Source: Photobacterium sp. SKA34
GTDB taxonomy: Bacteria; Pseudomonadota; Gammaproteobacteria; Enterobacterales; Vibrionaceae
Assembly: GCF_000153325.1 (NCBI RefSeq)
Contig: NZ_CH724142.1
Span: 353,152-417,151, forward strand
Length of the DNA: 64,000 nucleotides
Reading direction: 5' to 3'
Of this stretch, positions 1-9,597 are shown in pieces. Every line of letters begins with the position of its first letter. Positions within the stretch are counted from its first letter, which is position 1. The notes beneath the pieces were generated by a model. The model saw only the letters and a list, made by a program, of their open reading frames with translations. It ran no database searches and had not been told where the DNA came from. Made by a program: the position numbers and the translations under genes.

Positions 1-50
1 GTTCAAAGCCGAGAGTCATTTTTCTATTTTTAGTGCTTTATTTCTAGAAA

Positions 51-896
51 TTAGATAACACCAAGTTCACGTAAACGTTCCATTAAATACTCATGTGCGG
101 TGTATTTTTCTGAAAGTACAACGTCTGGTTTAGGGTGTAAAAACAGAGGTAATGAAATACGCGATTTTGTTTTATCTGCGCCTTCTGGGTTTATCACACG
201 GTGAGTTGTTGATGGGAAATAACCGCCGGAAGCTTCTTGAAGCATATCTCCGATATTAATAATTAGATGACCGAAATCACAAGGCACATCAATCCAACTG
301 CCATCTTTGGCTTGTACTTGTAGTCCTGGCTCATTAGCTGCAGGCAAAATGGTTAATAAGTTAATATCTTCATGGGCTCCAGCACGAATTGCACCTAGCT
401 CTTCGTCGCCTTGTAGCGGAGGGTAATGCAGGATGCGAAGTAATGTTTTCTCACTGCCTTCAATCATACTTGATAGTGATTGAGTGTATTTGGCGGAAAC
501 ATCATTAGGTGAATATTGTTCAACCCAACTTAATAATTCTGTCGCAAGCTCATTGGCTTCTTGGTAGTACTGTTGAATATCTTGTTTTAGTTCAGCTGGG
601 CACTGACCCCAAGGGTAGTAGTGGAAGTATTCTTTAATATCCTTTTGGGTATGTCCCTTAGCGGTTTCTGAAACTTCGGTAGGAAAGAGTCCGTCTTGGG
701 TTTCTACATTAAAATGAAAAGCAGTTTTTTCTTCACTATTAAAAAAGTCATACCACTTATCATAGATTTTTTGGACTAAGTTTTGTTGGATAGGGTGATT
801 TTTTAGTACCCCAAAGCCTGTCTCTCTTAATGATTCGACAAAAAGCTGCTTTGCATTTTCTGCTGTGTAATCTACCGCTTCCAGTTTCATTGACAT
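51..896 (-). CDS. 2-oxoglutarate/Fe(II)-dependent oxygenase, isopenicillin N synthase-like
   Basis: This 281-residue protein has the layout of soluble isopenicillin N synthase-like oxygenases. An N-terminal DIOX_N-like half (FGVLKNHPI near residue 28) is followed by a double-stranded beta-helix core. The iron-binding triad is visible as H175, D177 and H232, and the 2-oxoglutarate-binding RxS motif is R246/S248. The family uses Fe(II), O2 and usually 2-oxoglutarate to hydroxylate or desaturate small molecules; the substrate cannot be read here. The ATG at 896 is preceded by GGAG at good spacing; a second ATG two codons in is possible. It is monocistronic as far as the window shows. Confidence 0.85.
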   Translation of the reverse strand: MSMKLEAVDYTAENAKQLFVESLRETGFGVLKNHPIQQNLVQKIYDKWYDFFNSEEKTAFHFNVETQDGLFPTEVSETAKGHTQKDIKEYFHYYPWGQCPAELKQDIQQYYQEANELATELLSWVEQYSPNDVSAKYTQSLSSMIEGSEKTLLRILHYPPLQGDEELGAIRAGAHEDINLLTILPAANEPGLQVQAKDGSWIDVPCDFGHLIINIGDMLQEASGGYFPSTTHRVINPEGADKTKSRISLPLFLHPKPDVVLSEKYTAHEYLMERLRELGVI

Positions 897-1458
897 GATT
901 CTCCAACTGTATCTTTTTATTTATAGCAATCGTTTAGCTGAGCTAGTTATATTCTATTTTGGATACAATCGTGTAACAAGTGTAGAGATCAAACCTTTGA
1001 GAAACAGAGTGTCCACTACAGGAAATAATCAGACATATTTCCAAAGATTTTTTTTAAGTGAGTTATTTGGCTTAAAAATTCAATCCCTATGAAATATTAT
1101 TCATTCTTTAAGTTTAAATTAGATTGCTTTATTAAAGGTGTTTTTATTTTATTTACTATAATGAAAAAATAAACTTTTATTTTTTAATTATATAATTTAG
1201 TTATTATTAAGGAGTAATTAAGGAGAAGTATAATAGCGCAATGCTTTGATTGTAATTTATTCATATTTGACATGGAAATAACATGGATTTTACTTTTATT
1301 GACATTTAACGATAAAATAATGACGTAGGGTTTTTATCGGCGGTTGCTATTAAATGATGTAAATATTTACATTACATATATATACATTATTTAAAATGAA
1401 TTTGAATGGCGACTATCTTAATTATTAAATGATTAATATTAGAAAAATAAAATAGGAA
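897..1458. other. Intergenic region, no gene seen
   Basis: This very AT-rich stretch separates the divergent oxygenase and outer-membrane protein genes. It holds no convincing coding sequence; the one 65-codon open frame starting at 895 lacks a ribosome site and family resemblance. A TTGACA hexamer occurs at 1299-1304, but I could not pair it with a convincing -10 box, so no promoter is called. Confidence 0.5.
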
Positions 1459-1464
1459 TTGAAG

Positions 1465-2052
1465 ATGTCAATTAAATATGCTCTACCTTTATTATTACTA
1501 GCGACATGTGCTGCTCATGCGAGCGAAGATACACCGCAACAATTTATTTTTGGTAGTTATGCTACTTATCTTGATAACCCTGCATTTAAGGTTGATTATG
1601 GCTCTGGTTCTACAGATACACTTTATGGCCATACAGCAAACCAGTATACAATAGGTAGTGGTGTGATTTTACAGCAACATCACCGTGTTAAATTTGGCTA
1701 TACTTTTGGTGACTTTAAAATACGTGGTGAAGATCAACACAGTAATTACGAACACACAAATACATTATTTACTCAATATGATTATATATTACCACTTAAT
1801 AAAAACATTAATTTACTAGCAGGAGCTACTGCTGGCTATCAATTTGCAAGTCATAAAGATGAGAAGGTAATGTTTAATGGTCCAGTTGTTGGTGCGCAAG
1901 TTGGAGTCGAATATCGTTATCAACAATTTGGTTTTGAAGTTGGCTATCATTATAATGTCCATCTTAAAGACCATAAGTATGATGAAGATGGTAATAAATT
2001 AACACAGAATGATGATCAAACATTAGCTATGGGGGTTAATTACTACTTCTAA
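1465..2052 (+). CDS. Outer-membrane beta-barrel protein (OmpA/OmpW-like small porin)
   Basis: The predicted 195-residue protein begins with a signal peptide (MSIKYALPLLLLATCAAHA, cleavage after AHA). It continues as alternating amphipathic strands rich in Tyr, Gly and Asn and ends in the sequence VNYYF. A C-terminal aromatic residue is the recognition signal for the Bam assembly machinery. The ATG at 1465 is preferred over an upstream TTG because AGGA lies seven bases before it. The size suggests an eight-stranded barrel. No specific ligand or adhesin motif is visible, so function beyond an outer-membrane barrel is unknown. A rho-independent terminator follows at 2084-2111. Confidence 0.75.
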   Translation: MSIKYALPLLLLATCAAHASEDTPQQFIFGSYATYLDNPAFKVDYGSGSTDTLYGHTANQYTIGSGVILQQHHRVKFGYTFGDFKIRGEDQHSNYEHTNTLFTQYDYILPLNKNINLLAGATAGYQFASHKDEKVMFNGPVVGAQVGVEYRYQQFGFEVGYHYNVHLKDHKYDEDGNKLTQNDDQTLAMGVNYYF

Positions 2053-2083
2053 ATATAATAATTATAATTTTCTGAAAATATAT

Positions 2084-2111
2084 TAATGAGTTGGGTTTCC
2101 AACTCATTTTT
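2084..2111 (+). terminator. Rho-independent terminator after the outer-membrane barrel gene
   Basis: An inverted repeat AATGAGTTGG...CCAACTCATT with a four-base loop is followed by a T run, 31 bases downstream of the stop codon. Confidence 0.75.
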
Positions 2112-2346
2112 AATGAAAACAAGATTTATTTTTGAGAAAAATATATTAGGTAGTCATATTTATACTTTAATTTAAGTATTCCCGGATGAGAGTTCAAATC
2201 AAAAATATCCTTCTATGTTTAACACTACCATATGCAATAATGCTCATTTATTTTAGATTAGTGGTTTAAGTCGTAATTTTTTGATGCATATTTGTGGTTT
2301 GGTTCTTATAATACCGCTCTTTTGTAGCAATGAGCGGAGCCAGTTA

Positions 2347-3042
2347 ATGAGGCTTGATAAATTCTTAGGTACCACATTAGGTATCACCCGTAGAGAAGCC
2401 AGTAAACTTCTTCGAGATAAAATGATTGAAGTTGATGGCGAAATCGTCCGTAGTGCTTCGTTTGCAGTCAGTGACGATAACGATGTGGAATTTAACGGTC
2501 GCCCGCTAAAGCTGCAAGGTCCTCGTTACTTTATGCTTAATAAGCCGGAAGGCTTTGTGTGCTCTCATGTTGATGACTTCAACCCAACTGTTTTTGTTTT
2601 GTTTGATGAAGTAAGCCCAGAGAAAATGCACGTAGCAGGTCGTTTAGATGGCGATACAACAGGTTTAGTGTTGGTGACAGATGATGGCCAATGGTCTCAC
2701 CGTATCACTTCGCCACGTCATTTATGTTCAAAGACCTATTTTGTTGAAGCGGCCGATCCAATCACTGAAGATTACATCAAGCAATTTGAAGCAGGTGTAC
2801 AACTTCGTAGTGAGAAAGAATTAACACGCCCTGCCAAATTAGAAATTCTTAGCGAGCGTGAAGCATTGCTGACAATATCTGAAGGTAAGTACCATCAAGT
2901 AAAACGTATGTTCGCAGCGATGGGTAATCGAGTTGTTGGCTTACACCGTGAGCGTATCGGTACGGTTGAGCTTGATGAAGATCTTGCTCCTGGTGAGTAC
3001 CGACTATTAACAGCAGAAGAAATTGCATCATTTCTAAAATAA
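2347..3042 (+). CDS. rsuA: 16S rRNA pseudouridine(516) synthase
   Basis: RsuA converts U516 of 16S rRNA to pseudouridine during small-subunit assembly. The 231-residue protein starts MRLDKFLG, as in the E. coli enzyme. It has an N-terminal S4 RNA-binding domain (about residues 1-60) and a catalytic domain with the GRLDGDTTG motif, in which D101 is the catalytic aspartate. The stretches [16 protein letters not shown] and [14 protein letters not shown] are also family hallmarks. The ATG at 2347 is chosen over an upstream in-frame start because it matches the family N-terminus and has GGAG eight bases before it. The bcr drug-exporter gene follows, the same neighbour as in E. coli. Confidence 0.95.
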   Translation: MRLDKFLGTTLGITRREASKLLRDKMIEVDGEIVRSASFAVSDDNDVEFNGRPLKLQGPRYFMLNKPEGFVCSHVDDFNPTVFVLFDEVSPEKMHVAGRLDGDTTGLVLVTDDGQWSHRITSPRHLCSKTYFVEAADPITEDYIKQFEAGVQLRSEKELTRPAKLEILSEREALLTISEGKYHQVKRMFAAMGNRVVGLHRERIGTVELDEDLAPGEYRLLTAEEIASFLK

Positions 3043-3085
3043 TTAGCTTGTGATGTTAATTTTATAAATTCTGTGCTGTAATGAG

Positions 3086-3135
3086 AGGCGTAAATATAAA
3101 GACTTGTTTTAGTCTTCAGTGTTTATGCCTTTTAT
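3086..3135 (+). terminator. Probable terminator after rsuA
   Basis: An imperfect long hairpin (AGGCGTAAA...AAGAC, loop, GTCTT...GTTTATGCCT) is followed by TTTTATTTT. The stem has bulges, so this is a moderate call. Confidence 0.45.
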
Positions 3136-3276
3136 TTTATCTGATAAATACAATACACGTATAGCAAACGGTCCACTGATAAGGAAATCGCTTTTTTCCA
3201 TATTAGAAAGGTTCTGTATAAGTGTTTTATCATAAAATATAAGCTTAATATGAAATATTAGCTCATAAGAGGTGCT

Positions 3277-4467
3277 ATGAACCAGCAAGACAGCCCAAGG
3301 TTGAGCCTGCAATTGATATTGATCCTTGGCGCAATAGCTGCGCTTACGCCTTTAGCGATTGATATGTACCTGCCCGCAATGCCGAACATTGCCAAAGACT
3401 TTTTAGTTTCTCCTAGTTTAGTTCAGGTTACATTAACCGTATTCACCGGAGGTTTTGCCTTTGGTCAATTGATTCATGGGCCTCTGGCAGACAGCTATGG
3501 ACGGCGTCCAATGTTGTTACTCGGTACTATCAGTTTTACTGTTTTAACAGTGTTAGGTGCATTGAGTACGAGTATTACAGAACTTACCGTTATTCGTGTT
3601 TTACAAGGTTTTGCTGGTGCTGCCGCAGCCGTCATCATTAGTGCATTAGTTCGTGACATGTTCGAGCGCGAAGAATTCTCTCGTACCATGTCGTTTGTTA
3701 CTTTGGTAATGACAGTGGCACCGCTACTTGCACCTATGATTGGTGGTCATTTATCGGTATGGTTTGGCTGGCGAGCAGTATTTTGGTTTTTGGCTATTTT
3801 TGCCGTTATTGTATTACTTTCCATTGTTTTTAAAATTAAAGAAACATTACCAAAAGAAAAACGTATACCTTTCCACTTTTTATCCATTATCCGTAATTAT
3901 ATAAAACTACTGTCTAATCCAGTAGTACTCGGTTTGATACTGTGTAGCGGATTTTCATTTTCAGGCATGTTCACTTTCTTAACGGCGGGTTCGTTTGTTT
4001 ACATTGATCTTTATGGTGTGAGTGTTGAAAACTTTGGTTTTTACTTTGGTTTAAATATCATTTGCTTAATTCTAATGACCAGTATAAATGGGCGTTTTGT
4101 AAGGAAGAAAGGCACCCATTGGATGTTACGACTTGGATTAGTCATTCAGCTGTTTGCCGGTGCGTTAATTGTTATTGGTCAGTGGCTCGATTTTGGACTT
4201 TGGGGCGTTGTAATCCCTGTTATGTTGTTTGTTGGTGTTCTATCGATTATTGGTAGTAACGCTATGGCTTGTCTACTAGCGCGTTATCCTCAAATGGCTG
4301 GTACTGCTTCTTCATTAGGTGGCACATTCCGTTTTGGTGTTGCATCCATTGTCGGAAGTATTGTTGCCTTAATGCCAGATAGTACGGCATGGCCAATGGC
4401 AGGAACGATGGCTGTTTGTGCAGTATTGTCTGCTGGTTTTTACTGGTTCTTAGCAAGAAACGCATAA
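3277..4467 (+). CDS. bcr: Bcr/CflA family multidrug efflux MFS transporter
   Basis: This 396-residue inner-membrane protein has about 12 hydrophobic segments and is a proton-driven drug exporter of the DHA1 group. It carries the DMYLPAMP motif (residues 29-36) typical of Bcr/CflA proteins. Between helices 2 and 3 it has MFS motif A (GQLIHGPLADSYGRRP, residues 63-78). The known E. coli homologue exports bicyclomycin and other compounds; the substrate here is inferred only. The ATG has AAGAGGT at good spacing. Its position directly downstream of rsuA repeats the E. coli order. A bidirectional terminator separates it from the convergent chitinase-like gene. Confidence 0.88.
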   Translation: MNQQDSPRLSLQLILILGAIAALTPLAIDMYLPAMPNIAKDFLVSPSLVQVTLTVFTGGFAFGQLIHGPLADSYGRRPMLLLGTISFTVLTVLGALSTSITELTVIRVLQGFAGAAAAVIISALVRDMFEREEFSRTMSFVTLVMTVAPLLAPMIGGHLSVWFGWRAVFWFLAIFAVIVLLSIVFKIKETLPKEKRIPFHFLSIIRNYIKLLSNPVVLGLILCSGFSFSGMFTFLTAGSFVYIDLYGVSVENFGFYFGLNIICLILMTSINGRFVRKKGTHWMLRLGLVIQLFAGALIVIGQWLDFGLWGVVIPVMLFVGVLSIIGSNAMACLLARYPQMAGTASSLGGTFRFGVASIVGSIVALMPDSTAWPMAGTMAVCAVLSAGFYWFLARNA

Positions 4468-4496
4468 AAAATTTTTCTATTTCTACAGGTATTGCT

Positions 4497-4538
4497 GAAA
4501 AAAGTACGCCAGAGGTAATTCTCTGGCGTACTTTTTTC
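4497..4538. terminator. Bidirectional rho-independent terminator
   Basis: A near-perfect inverted repeat (AAAAAGTACGCCAGAG / CTCTGGCGTACTTTTTT) with a six-base loop lies between the convergent bcr and chitinase-like genes, with A and T runs on both sides. Confidence 0.9.
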
Positions 4539-4581
4539 GTAATTAAAGAAGGCAAATGGTAACTTTAAACACTGTTTTAAT

Positions 4582-5781
4582 TTACCAATCGTAATGCTTC
4601 ATTGGATCATCTTCACGGTAAACAATCCAGTCTGTATCGTCTTTATTTTTATCGCAAATGTTGCGATAAGAACTGTCCTGTTTAATGGTGGCACTGATGG
4701 TTTCTATAATAGAAAGGTCCTTATCTTCTGGGTTAATATCATCGCAAGGCAATTCCCATAACATGACACCACCTAAATGATAGTCATCTTTAGCTAAATG
4801 AACTTTTGAGCGGATCGTTGGCAAACCATTATAATAATGTGTTGTGTTATTCTTTGTTACAGTATCTCGACAAGCATAATGTTTATTTTCCTTAACTAAT
4901 GCGCCGTAAGTGGGGGCATGACGAGGGTAGGCGGGTAACCCTAAGGTAATACGTTGTGGATCTAAGTGGCGCTCTATTAACCAGTAATTTAAGGCATTGA
5001 CTGAATCTTTATAGCTTGAGTGATCTTCATTTTGCATGTCATAAGTCATTAAATGGACAGTATCAAAGGCATTTAATGCAACATCGAGATAGCCAGCACC
5101 TTTTCCATCGTCATTAGGTTTGTCTTTACTGCCAATGATCGCTGCGGTGAAATATTTACCTTCAGCATGAAGCCTATCTGCTAAACGGTTTACAAAATCA
5201 GCATATTGATTAGCACCATCACCAATTTGAGGGTACTCCCAATCAAGATCAACACCGTCAAAACCGTAGGTATTTACAACATCCATCATGTCGTTGATAA
5301 GGTTTTCTCGGTATTCTGGCGAAGCGGCTACTTTTTCATAAACAATGTCACGGCCAATGATGTTATCGTCACTTTCATTTTTCTCGCTATCTCGCCAGCC
5401 ACCAAATGAAATGAATACTCTTCCATCAGGGTTCTGATCTTTAAATTTTCGAATGGTGGAAGTAAGCTTATTTATTCTATCAGTTGATAGCGCTGCAACG
5501 TGTCCATCGGGGTGATATATACCATCTTCATCCATATTGGCACTAGGGTTCATGAAGGCAATATTTAGATCACTGATTTCATTTGAATGCGGATTATCAA
5601 ACCACTGATCATTGGCATCTTTCATATAGCTCGCATATACCACATTACGAAACTCTGTAATTTTTGCAGGTTTTGGTTCCTGAGCAACATATCCACTATA
5701 GTCATCCGAAGAGTTGCTACTACTGTTACATGCGGTTAGTGATGTGGCAGCAATTAAAGCGGCTAAAAGAGTGTATTTCAT
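4582..5781 (-). CDS. Glycoside hydrolase family 18 chitinase-like lipoprotein
   Basis: This 399-residue secreted lipoprotein has a signal peptide ending in the lipobox LTAC (C18) and a Ser-rich linker. A GH18 TIM-barrel domain follows. The catalytic DGVDLDWE motif spans residues 175-182, with E182 as the acid/base, and the substrate-strand motif SFGGW is at about residue 125. Later strands show MTYDMQ and LGLPAYPR. GH18 enzymes cleave chitin-like N-acetylglucosamine polymers. There is no separate chitin-binding domain, so it probably acts on short oligomers or a related glycan near the cell surface. The chitin theme agrees with the nagK gene at 51.4 kb, though the two are not linked. Confidence 0.85.
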   Translation of the reverse strand: MKYTLLAALIAATSLTACNSSSNSSDDYSGYVAQEPKPAKITEFRNVVYASYMKDANDQWFDNPHSNEISDLNIAFMNPSANMDEDGIYHPDGHVAALSTDRINKLTSTIRKFKDQNPDGRVFISFGGWRDSEKNESDDNIIGRDIVYEKVAASPEYRENLINDMMDVVNTYGFDGVDLDWEYPQIGDGANQYADFVNRLADRLHAEGKYFTAAIIGSKDKPNDDGKGAGYLDVALNAFDTVHLMTYDMQNEDHSSYKDSVNALNYWLIERHLDPQRITLGLPAYPRHAPTYGALVKENKHYACRDTVTKNNTTHYYNGLPTIRSKVHLAKDDYHLGGVMLWELPCDDINPEDKDLSIIETISATIKQDSSYRNICDKNKDDTDWIVYREDDPMKHYDW

Positions 5782-6189
5782 CTATGAACCTTATTCCTTG
5801 TTAATTGAAAACGTTTACACTTATTATTCACAAATATGCATTCACCGCCCGAATGGATGTCACAAAGCTTTTTTCTTTTGAAGTAATGTTATATTGCAAT
5901 TTTAAATTTTTATTTATTATAATAAACCGGATTAATCGTACATATGATGTTTTTTTGTAGATTAATATTCTGTTTTTGGTGGTTAATTTCATTCTATTTG
6001 ATAGATGAAACCAGTTTGAATTTTCAATACATTCCTACTTTTTTATTAGGGTATAACTCGTTATTATTGGCACCTATCTCACCTGACAGTAGCGTACGAT
6101 AAGTGGACATTTCTAACTGGAACGTTGGTTCTTGGTTAAAAATTCGTAAGCTTGCTTTTAGCCGTATTTATTTTTGATTTTCTAAAATT
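5782..6189. other. Intergenic region between divergent genes
   Basis: This AT-rich gap separates the chitinase-like gene (minus strand) and the DUF2913-like gene (plus strand). Apart from a possible LacI-type operator at 5806-5819, I see no gene or strong structure in it. Confidence 0.5.
5806..5819. promoter_or_regulatory. Possible LacI-family operator upstream of the chitinase-like gene
   Basis: TGAAAACGTTTACA is a 14-base near-palindrome (6 of 7 positions symmetric) centred on AACGTT, the core favoured by LacI/PurR-type repressors. It lies 25 bases before the chitinase-like start codon. Assignment rests on sequence shape only. Confidence 0.35.
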
Positions 6190-6843
6190 ATGACTTCTTT
6201 TTATAACGAAATTCTACATGTGGTAACGGAAGGGTTATCAACACTGGTTACTGCGCAAGAGTCTGGTAAAGCCCAGAAAAATCCAGTCAGTGAGACGGTT
6301 TTTTTAAGCGCGTGGGTGACGAAGATGATCAAGCAACAATGTTTTGATCACTGTGTATCTAAGACATTACTGCAATGGCAGAAGCAATCTCGCACAATGG
6401 GGAAAAATGCGCAGCTTAAAGTACAATTTGAGCGTATTAAAAATACCCTTAGCGGGTTAAATGATGCTGATGGTCATTCAACGGTTATTACCGCTGAACT
6501 AATAGCTGATTTCTATAATGCTTTAGAAGTCGCAGATTGGTTAGTGACTAAAGAGTATGAAGTTAACCGCAAAGTGTCTCACCATACAGATGGTCAAGCA
6601 TCATTAGTGGTTTGTGCTGCGCAATACAAGTCTGCTATGAATGAGCAGGGTACATTAATAAAACCACTTTCTTTTTATATTCGTGGTAATGCACAGCAGT
6701 TTATCGATTTGGCTTATCAGCAAGGTCTCTTGCTGTTTAAAATCACCGACTACAAATCTAAAGTGAAATTCCATGGTGAGTATGTGATTTATCCTGATAA
6801 TACAGGTACACATTTACCTGAATTACCAACTGTTACAAATTAA
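6190..6843 (+). CDS. DUF2913-like protein of unknown function
   Basis: This 217-residue soluble protein has no signal peptide or membrane segment. Conserved-looking blocks include the N-terminal helix with VTKMIKQQ, the centre KTLLQWQKQSRTMGKNA, and the C-terminal SFYIRGNAQQFIDLAYQQG followed by KVKFHGEYVIYP. From memory this pattern matches the DUF2913 family found mostly in Vibrionaceae, whose role is unknown; I cannot confirm this without a search. No clear ribosome-binding site precedes the ATG, so the start is provisional. A terminator hairpin follows the gene. Confidence 0.6.
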   Translation: MTSFYNEILHVVTEGLSTLVTAQESGKAQKNPVSETVFLSAWVTKMIKQQCFDHCVSKTLLQWQKQSRTMGKNAQLKVQFERIKNTLSGLNDADGHSTVITAELIADFYNALEVADWLVTKEYEVNRKVSHHTDGQASLVVCAAQYKSAMNEQGTLIKPLSFYIRGNAQQFIDLAYQQGLLLFKITDYKSKVKFHGEYVIYPDNTGTHLPELPTVTN

Positions 6844-6862
6844 TCGTTTACAGCAAACAAAG

Positions 6863-6913
6863 AAAAGCCGCATAAGACCCTTTTAAAAAGGTTACCTTAT
6901 GCGGCTTTTTTTG
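6863..6913. terminator. Bidirectional terminator
   Basis: Inverted repeat AAAAGCCGCATAAG / CTTATGCGGCTTTTTT lies between the DUF2913-like gene and the convergent MFS gene. A near-copy of it occurs at 8328-8380 as part of the tandem duplication. Confidence 0.85.
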
Positions 6914-6958
6914 TTATATAGAAGTTAACTATACGCTGAGTTTCAACTCACTTGTCGA

Positions 6959-8131
6959 TTAACTTGCTGTTGCGTTTTCACTGGTTTGTTTATTGGTTTT
7001 CGCAGCGATCAATTTTAATAGTACAAGTACAAATGAACCACCACCACAAACGAGTAATGTTAATGCTAGATTGCCGATATGCGCAACATGATCTAGACCA
7101 AAACCGATGATTAAGTAATAGAACAAGCCAAGTAATGCACCTGCTGTTCCTAAGTGGTTTCGGTAATTTACTAAAGCAGTACTTAACAAGTTAGGTAATG
7201 TTAAACGAAAAGACAGTGATACCAAAGCCATTGGAATAAAGAACCAAACAGTTTCCTGTAATAGATAAACACCTAAGCCTGATCCCAGCATCATAAACGT
7301 TGATATCATTACGATGATATCGCCGCGAATATGTTTACGTATCAAGCGAATGTTTAGCAGTGAGCCTAAAATAGAACCAGCAGCTAAAACAAAGCTCGTA
7401 TTACCAAAAAACTTTACGCTAGCCCCTAAGTGTTCAAACATAAATGGTGCGATGCTGTAATAAGAGAATAGGGCGATATTTGCCAGTCCTACCATTAAGC
7501 AGATGTACCAAATATGACCATCACGTACCATCTTGTTTGCTACTAAGAATAAACTATCACGTTTAATGTGGTTTGGTTTTGTCTCTGGTAATGCAATACC
7601 ACCCCAAAGTAATAGTAGCGATAGCATTATCACCATAGCAGCGAAAACCCAAGTATATCCACCGTGAGCCGTCAACCAGCTACCAAGTAACATACCAATC
7701 ACAGGGCTTAGGCCAATACTTGTTGAGGCAATAGAGAAGATTCTTGCTAAACTTGCCCCTTCAAAGCTATCTCGTAAAATGGTTTGAGTACATACAGAGC
7801 CAACAGCTGCACCAAAAGCACACGCACCAAAACCGAAAAGTAACCCCTGAAATGTTGGTGTAAAGTAACAAAATAGCGCGGCAGCAATACAAACTGCTAT
7901 ACCTAATAGGGTTGATAAACGTCGTCCAATCACATCACACATGGTTCCCCAGAATACGACGCCAACGGCAAAGACCATAAAGAAGATCGATAGCGCTTGA
8001 GCTGCTTCTGATGTGGTTACTGAAAAGTGATTCTTAATAGATGTTAGTGCTGGGCTATACATTGTCTCTATGAGCTGTGGAAACATTAACAGCGAAATCG
8101 CCAATAATGTCGATATTGTTTTTTTATTCAT
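6959..8131 (-). CDS. MFS drug exporter, DHA1/Bcr-type, tandem copy 1
   Basis: This 390-residue, roughly 12-helix inner-membrane transporter resembles the Bcr/CflA branch: it begins with the motif ETMYSPALTSIKNHF, and MFS motif A reads FWGTMCDVIGRRLS. It is highly similar along its whole length to the neighbouring copy at 8425-9597. The ATG is preceded by AGAGGAAG at good spacing. Substrate is unknown; the linked AraC regulator suggests induction by a small molecule. Copy 1 is separated from that regulator by copy 2, so it has only a duplicated relic of the control region. The copies differ at scattered residues, for example LANLLSTALVNYR versus LFSTALINYR near residue 320. Confidence 0.85.
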   Translation of the reverse strand: MNKKTISTLLAISLLMFPQLIETMYSPALTSIKNHFSVTTSEAAQALSIFFMVFAVGVVFWGTMCDVIGRRLSTLLGIAVCIAAALFCYFTPTFQGLLFGFGACAFGAAVGSVCTQTILRDSFEGASLARIFSIASTSIGLSPVIGMLLGSWLTAHGGYTWVFAAMVIMLSLLLLWGGIALPETKPNHIKRDSLFLVANKMVRDGHIWYICLMVGLANIALFSYYSIAPFMFEHLGASVKFFGNTSFVLAAGSILGSLLNIRLIRKHIRGDIIVMISTFMMLGSGLGVYLLQETVWFFIPMALVSLSFRLTLPNLLSTALVNYRNHLGTAGALLGLFYYLIIGFGLDHVAHIGNLALTLLVCGGGSFVLVLLKLIAAKTNKQTSENATAS

Positions 8132-8327
8132 GACTTCCTCTTTGACGCTTGATTATCCACCGATGAAAGACTGGCAAACGATATAAATCAGTAGATGATA
8201 CGTATTACAGCCATTACTTTTATGTGAAATACGAGACTGATATTTCAATGATGCTGAGTATACATTTATCAAAGATAGGTATGGTATTAACATAAGAACA
8301 ACAAATATCACTATAAGGACATAATCG

Positions 8328-8380
8328 AAAAAAGCCGCATGAGCTTCTCTACAAATAGAGTATCTCATGCGGCTTTTTTA
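8328..8380. terminator. Terminator, duplicated copy
   Basis: AAAAAAGCCGCATGAG / CTCATGCGGCTTTTTT stem closes MFS copy 2 on the minus strand and is the diverged twin of the hairpin at 6863-6913. Confidence 0.85.
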
Positions 8381-8424
8381 TTAATAGAAGTTAATTATGC
8401 GGTGAGTTTTAACTCACTTGTTAG

Positions 8425-9597
8425 TTAACTTGTTGTTGCATTTTCACTGGTTTGTTTATTGGTTTTCGCGGTGATCAATTTCAGTAGTACAAGTACAAAT
8501 GAACCACCACCACAAACGAGTAACGTTAATGCTAGATTGCCGACATGAGAGGCATGATCAATACCAAAACCGATAATTAAGTAATAAAACAAGCCAAGTA
8601 ATGCACCAGCTGTTCCTAAGTGGTTTCGGTAATTGATTAAAGCAGTACTAAACAAGTTAGGTAATGCTAAACCAAAAGACAGTGATACCAATGCCATTGG
8701 AATAAAGAACCAAACAGTTTCTTGCAGTAAGTAAACACCTAAACCAGCTGCCAGCATCATTAATGTCGATAACATTACGATGATATCGCCGCGAATATGT
8801 TTACGTATCAAGCGAATGTTTAGCAGTGAGCCTAAAATAGAACCAGCAGCTAAAACAAAGCTCGTATTACCAAAAAACTTTACGCTAGCCCCTAAGTGTT
8901 CAAACATAAATGGTGCGATGCTGTAATAAGAGAATAGGGCGATATTTGCCAGTCCTACCATTAAGCAGATGTACCAAATATGACCATCACGTACCATCTT
9001 ATTTGCCACTAAGAATAAGCTATCACGTTTAATGTGGTTTGGTTTTGTCTCTGGTAATGCAATGCCACCCCAAAGTAATAGTAGTGATAGCATGATCACC
9101 ATAGCAGCGAAAACCCAAGCGTAGCCACCGTGAGTCGTCAACCAGCTACCAAGTAACATACCAATCACAGGGCTTAGGCCAATACTTGTTGAAGCAATTG
9201 AAAAAATTCTTATTAAACTCGCACCTTCAAAGCTGTCACGTAAAATAGTTTGAGTACATACAGAGCCAACAGCAGCACCAAAGGCACACGTACCAAAACC
9301 ATAAAGTAAGCCTTGGAATGTTGGCGCGTAATAACAAAATATCGCCGAAGCAATACAAATAGCTATGCCTAAAAGTGTTGATAAACGACGTCCAATCACG
9401 TCACACATGGTGCCCCAGAATACAACGCCTACCGCAAAAACCATAAAGAAGAGTGATAAAGCTTGTGCTGCTTCTGATGTTGTTACTGAAAAATGATTTT
9501 TAATCGATGTTAGCGCTGGGCTATACATCGTTTCTATGAGCTGTGGAAACATTAATAGCGAAACAGCTAATAATGTTGATATTGTTTTTTTATTCAT
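8425..9597 (-). CDS. MFS drug exporter, DHA1/Bcr-type, tandem copy 2
   Basis: This 390-residue MFS transporter is the tandem partner of the gene at 6959-8131. It has the same ribosome site, motif A and helix pattern, and a central stretch identical at the DNA level. It is divergently transcribed from the AraC-type regulator at 9809, with 211 bases between start codons, the usual layout for an exporter and its activator. I infer this is the copy that kept the original control region. Whether the two copies now differ in substrate cannot be told from sequence. Confidence 0.85.
   Translation of the reverse strand: MNKKTISTLLAVSLLMFPQLIETMYSPALTSIKNHFSVTTSEAAQALSLFFMVFAVGVVFWGTMCDVIGRRLSTLLGIAICIASAIFCYYAPTFQGLLYGFGTCAFGAAVGSVCTQTILRDSFEGASLIRIFSIASTSIGLSPVIGMLLGSWLTTHGGYAWVFAAMVIMLSLLLLWGGIALPETKPNHIKRDSLFLVANKMVRDGHIWYICLMVGLANIALFSYYSIAPFMFEHLGASVKFFGNTSFVLAAGSILGSLLNIRLIRKHIRGDIIVMLSTLMMLAAGLGVYLLQETVWFFIPMALVSLSFGLALPNLFSTALINYRNHLGTAGALLGLFYYLIIGFGIDHASHVGNLALTLLVCGGGSFVLVLLKLITAKTNKQTSENATTS

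Noticed and set aside
895..1092. 65-codon plus-strand frame in the first intergenic region
   Set aside because: It overlaps the divergent oxygenase start, has no ribosome site and no protein-like composition.
8153..8368. 71-codon minus-strand frame between the twin MFS genes
   Set aside because: It lies in the duplicated promoter relic and terminator; it reads through the hairpin and has no counterpart in the other copy.
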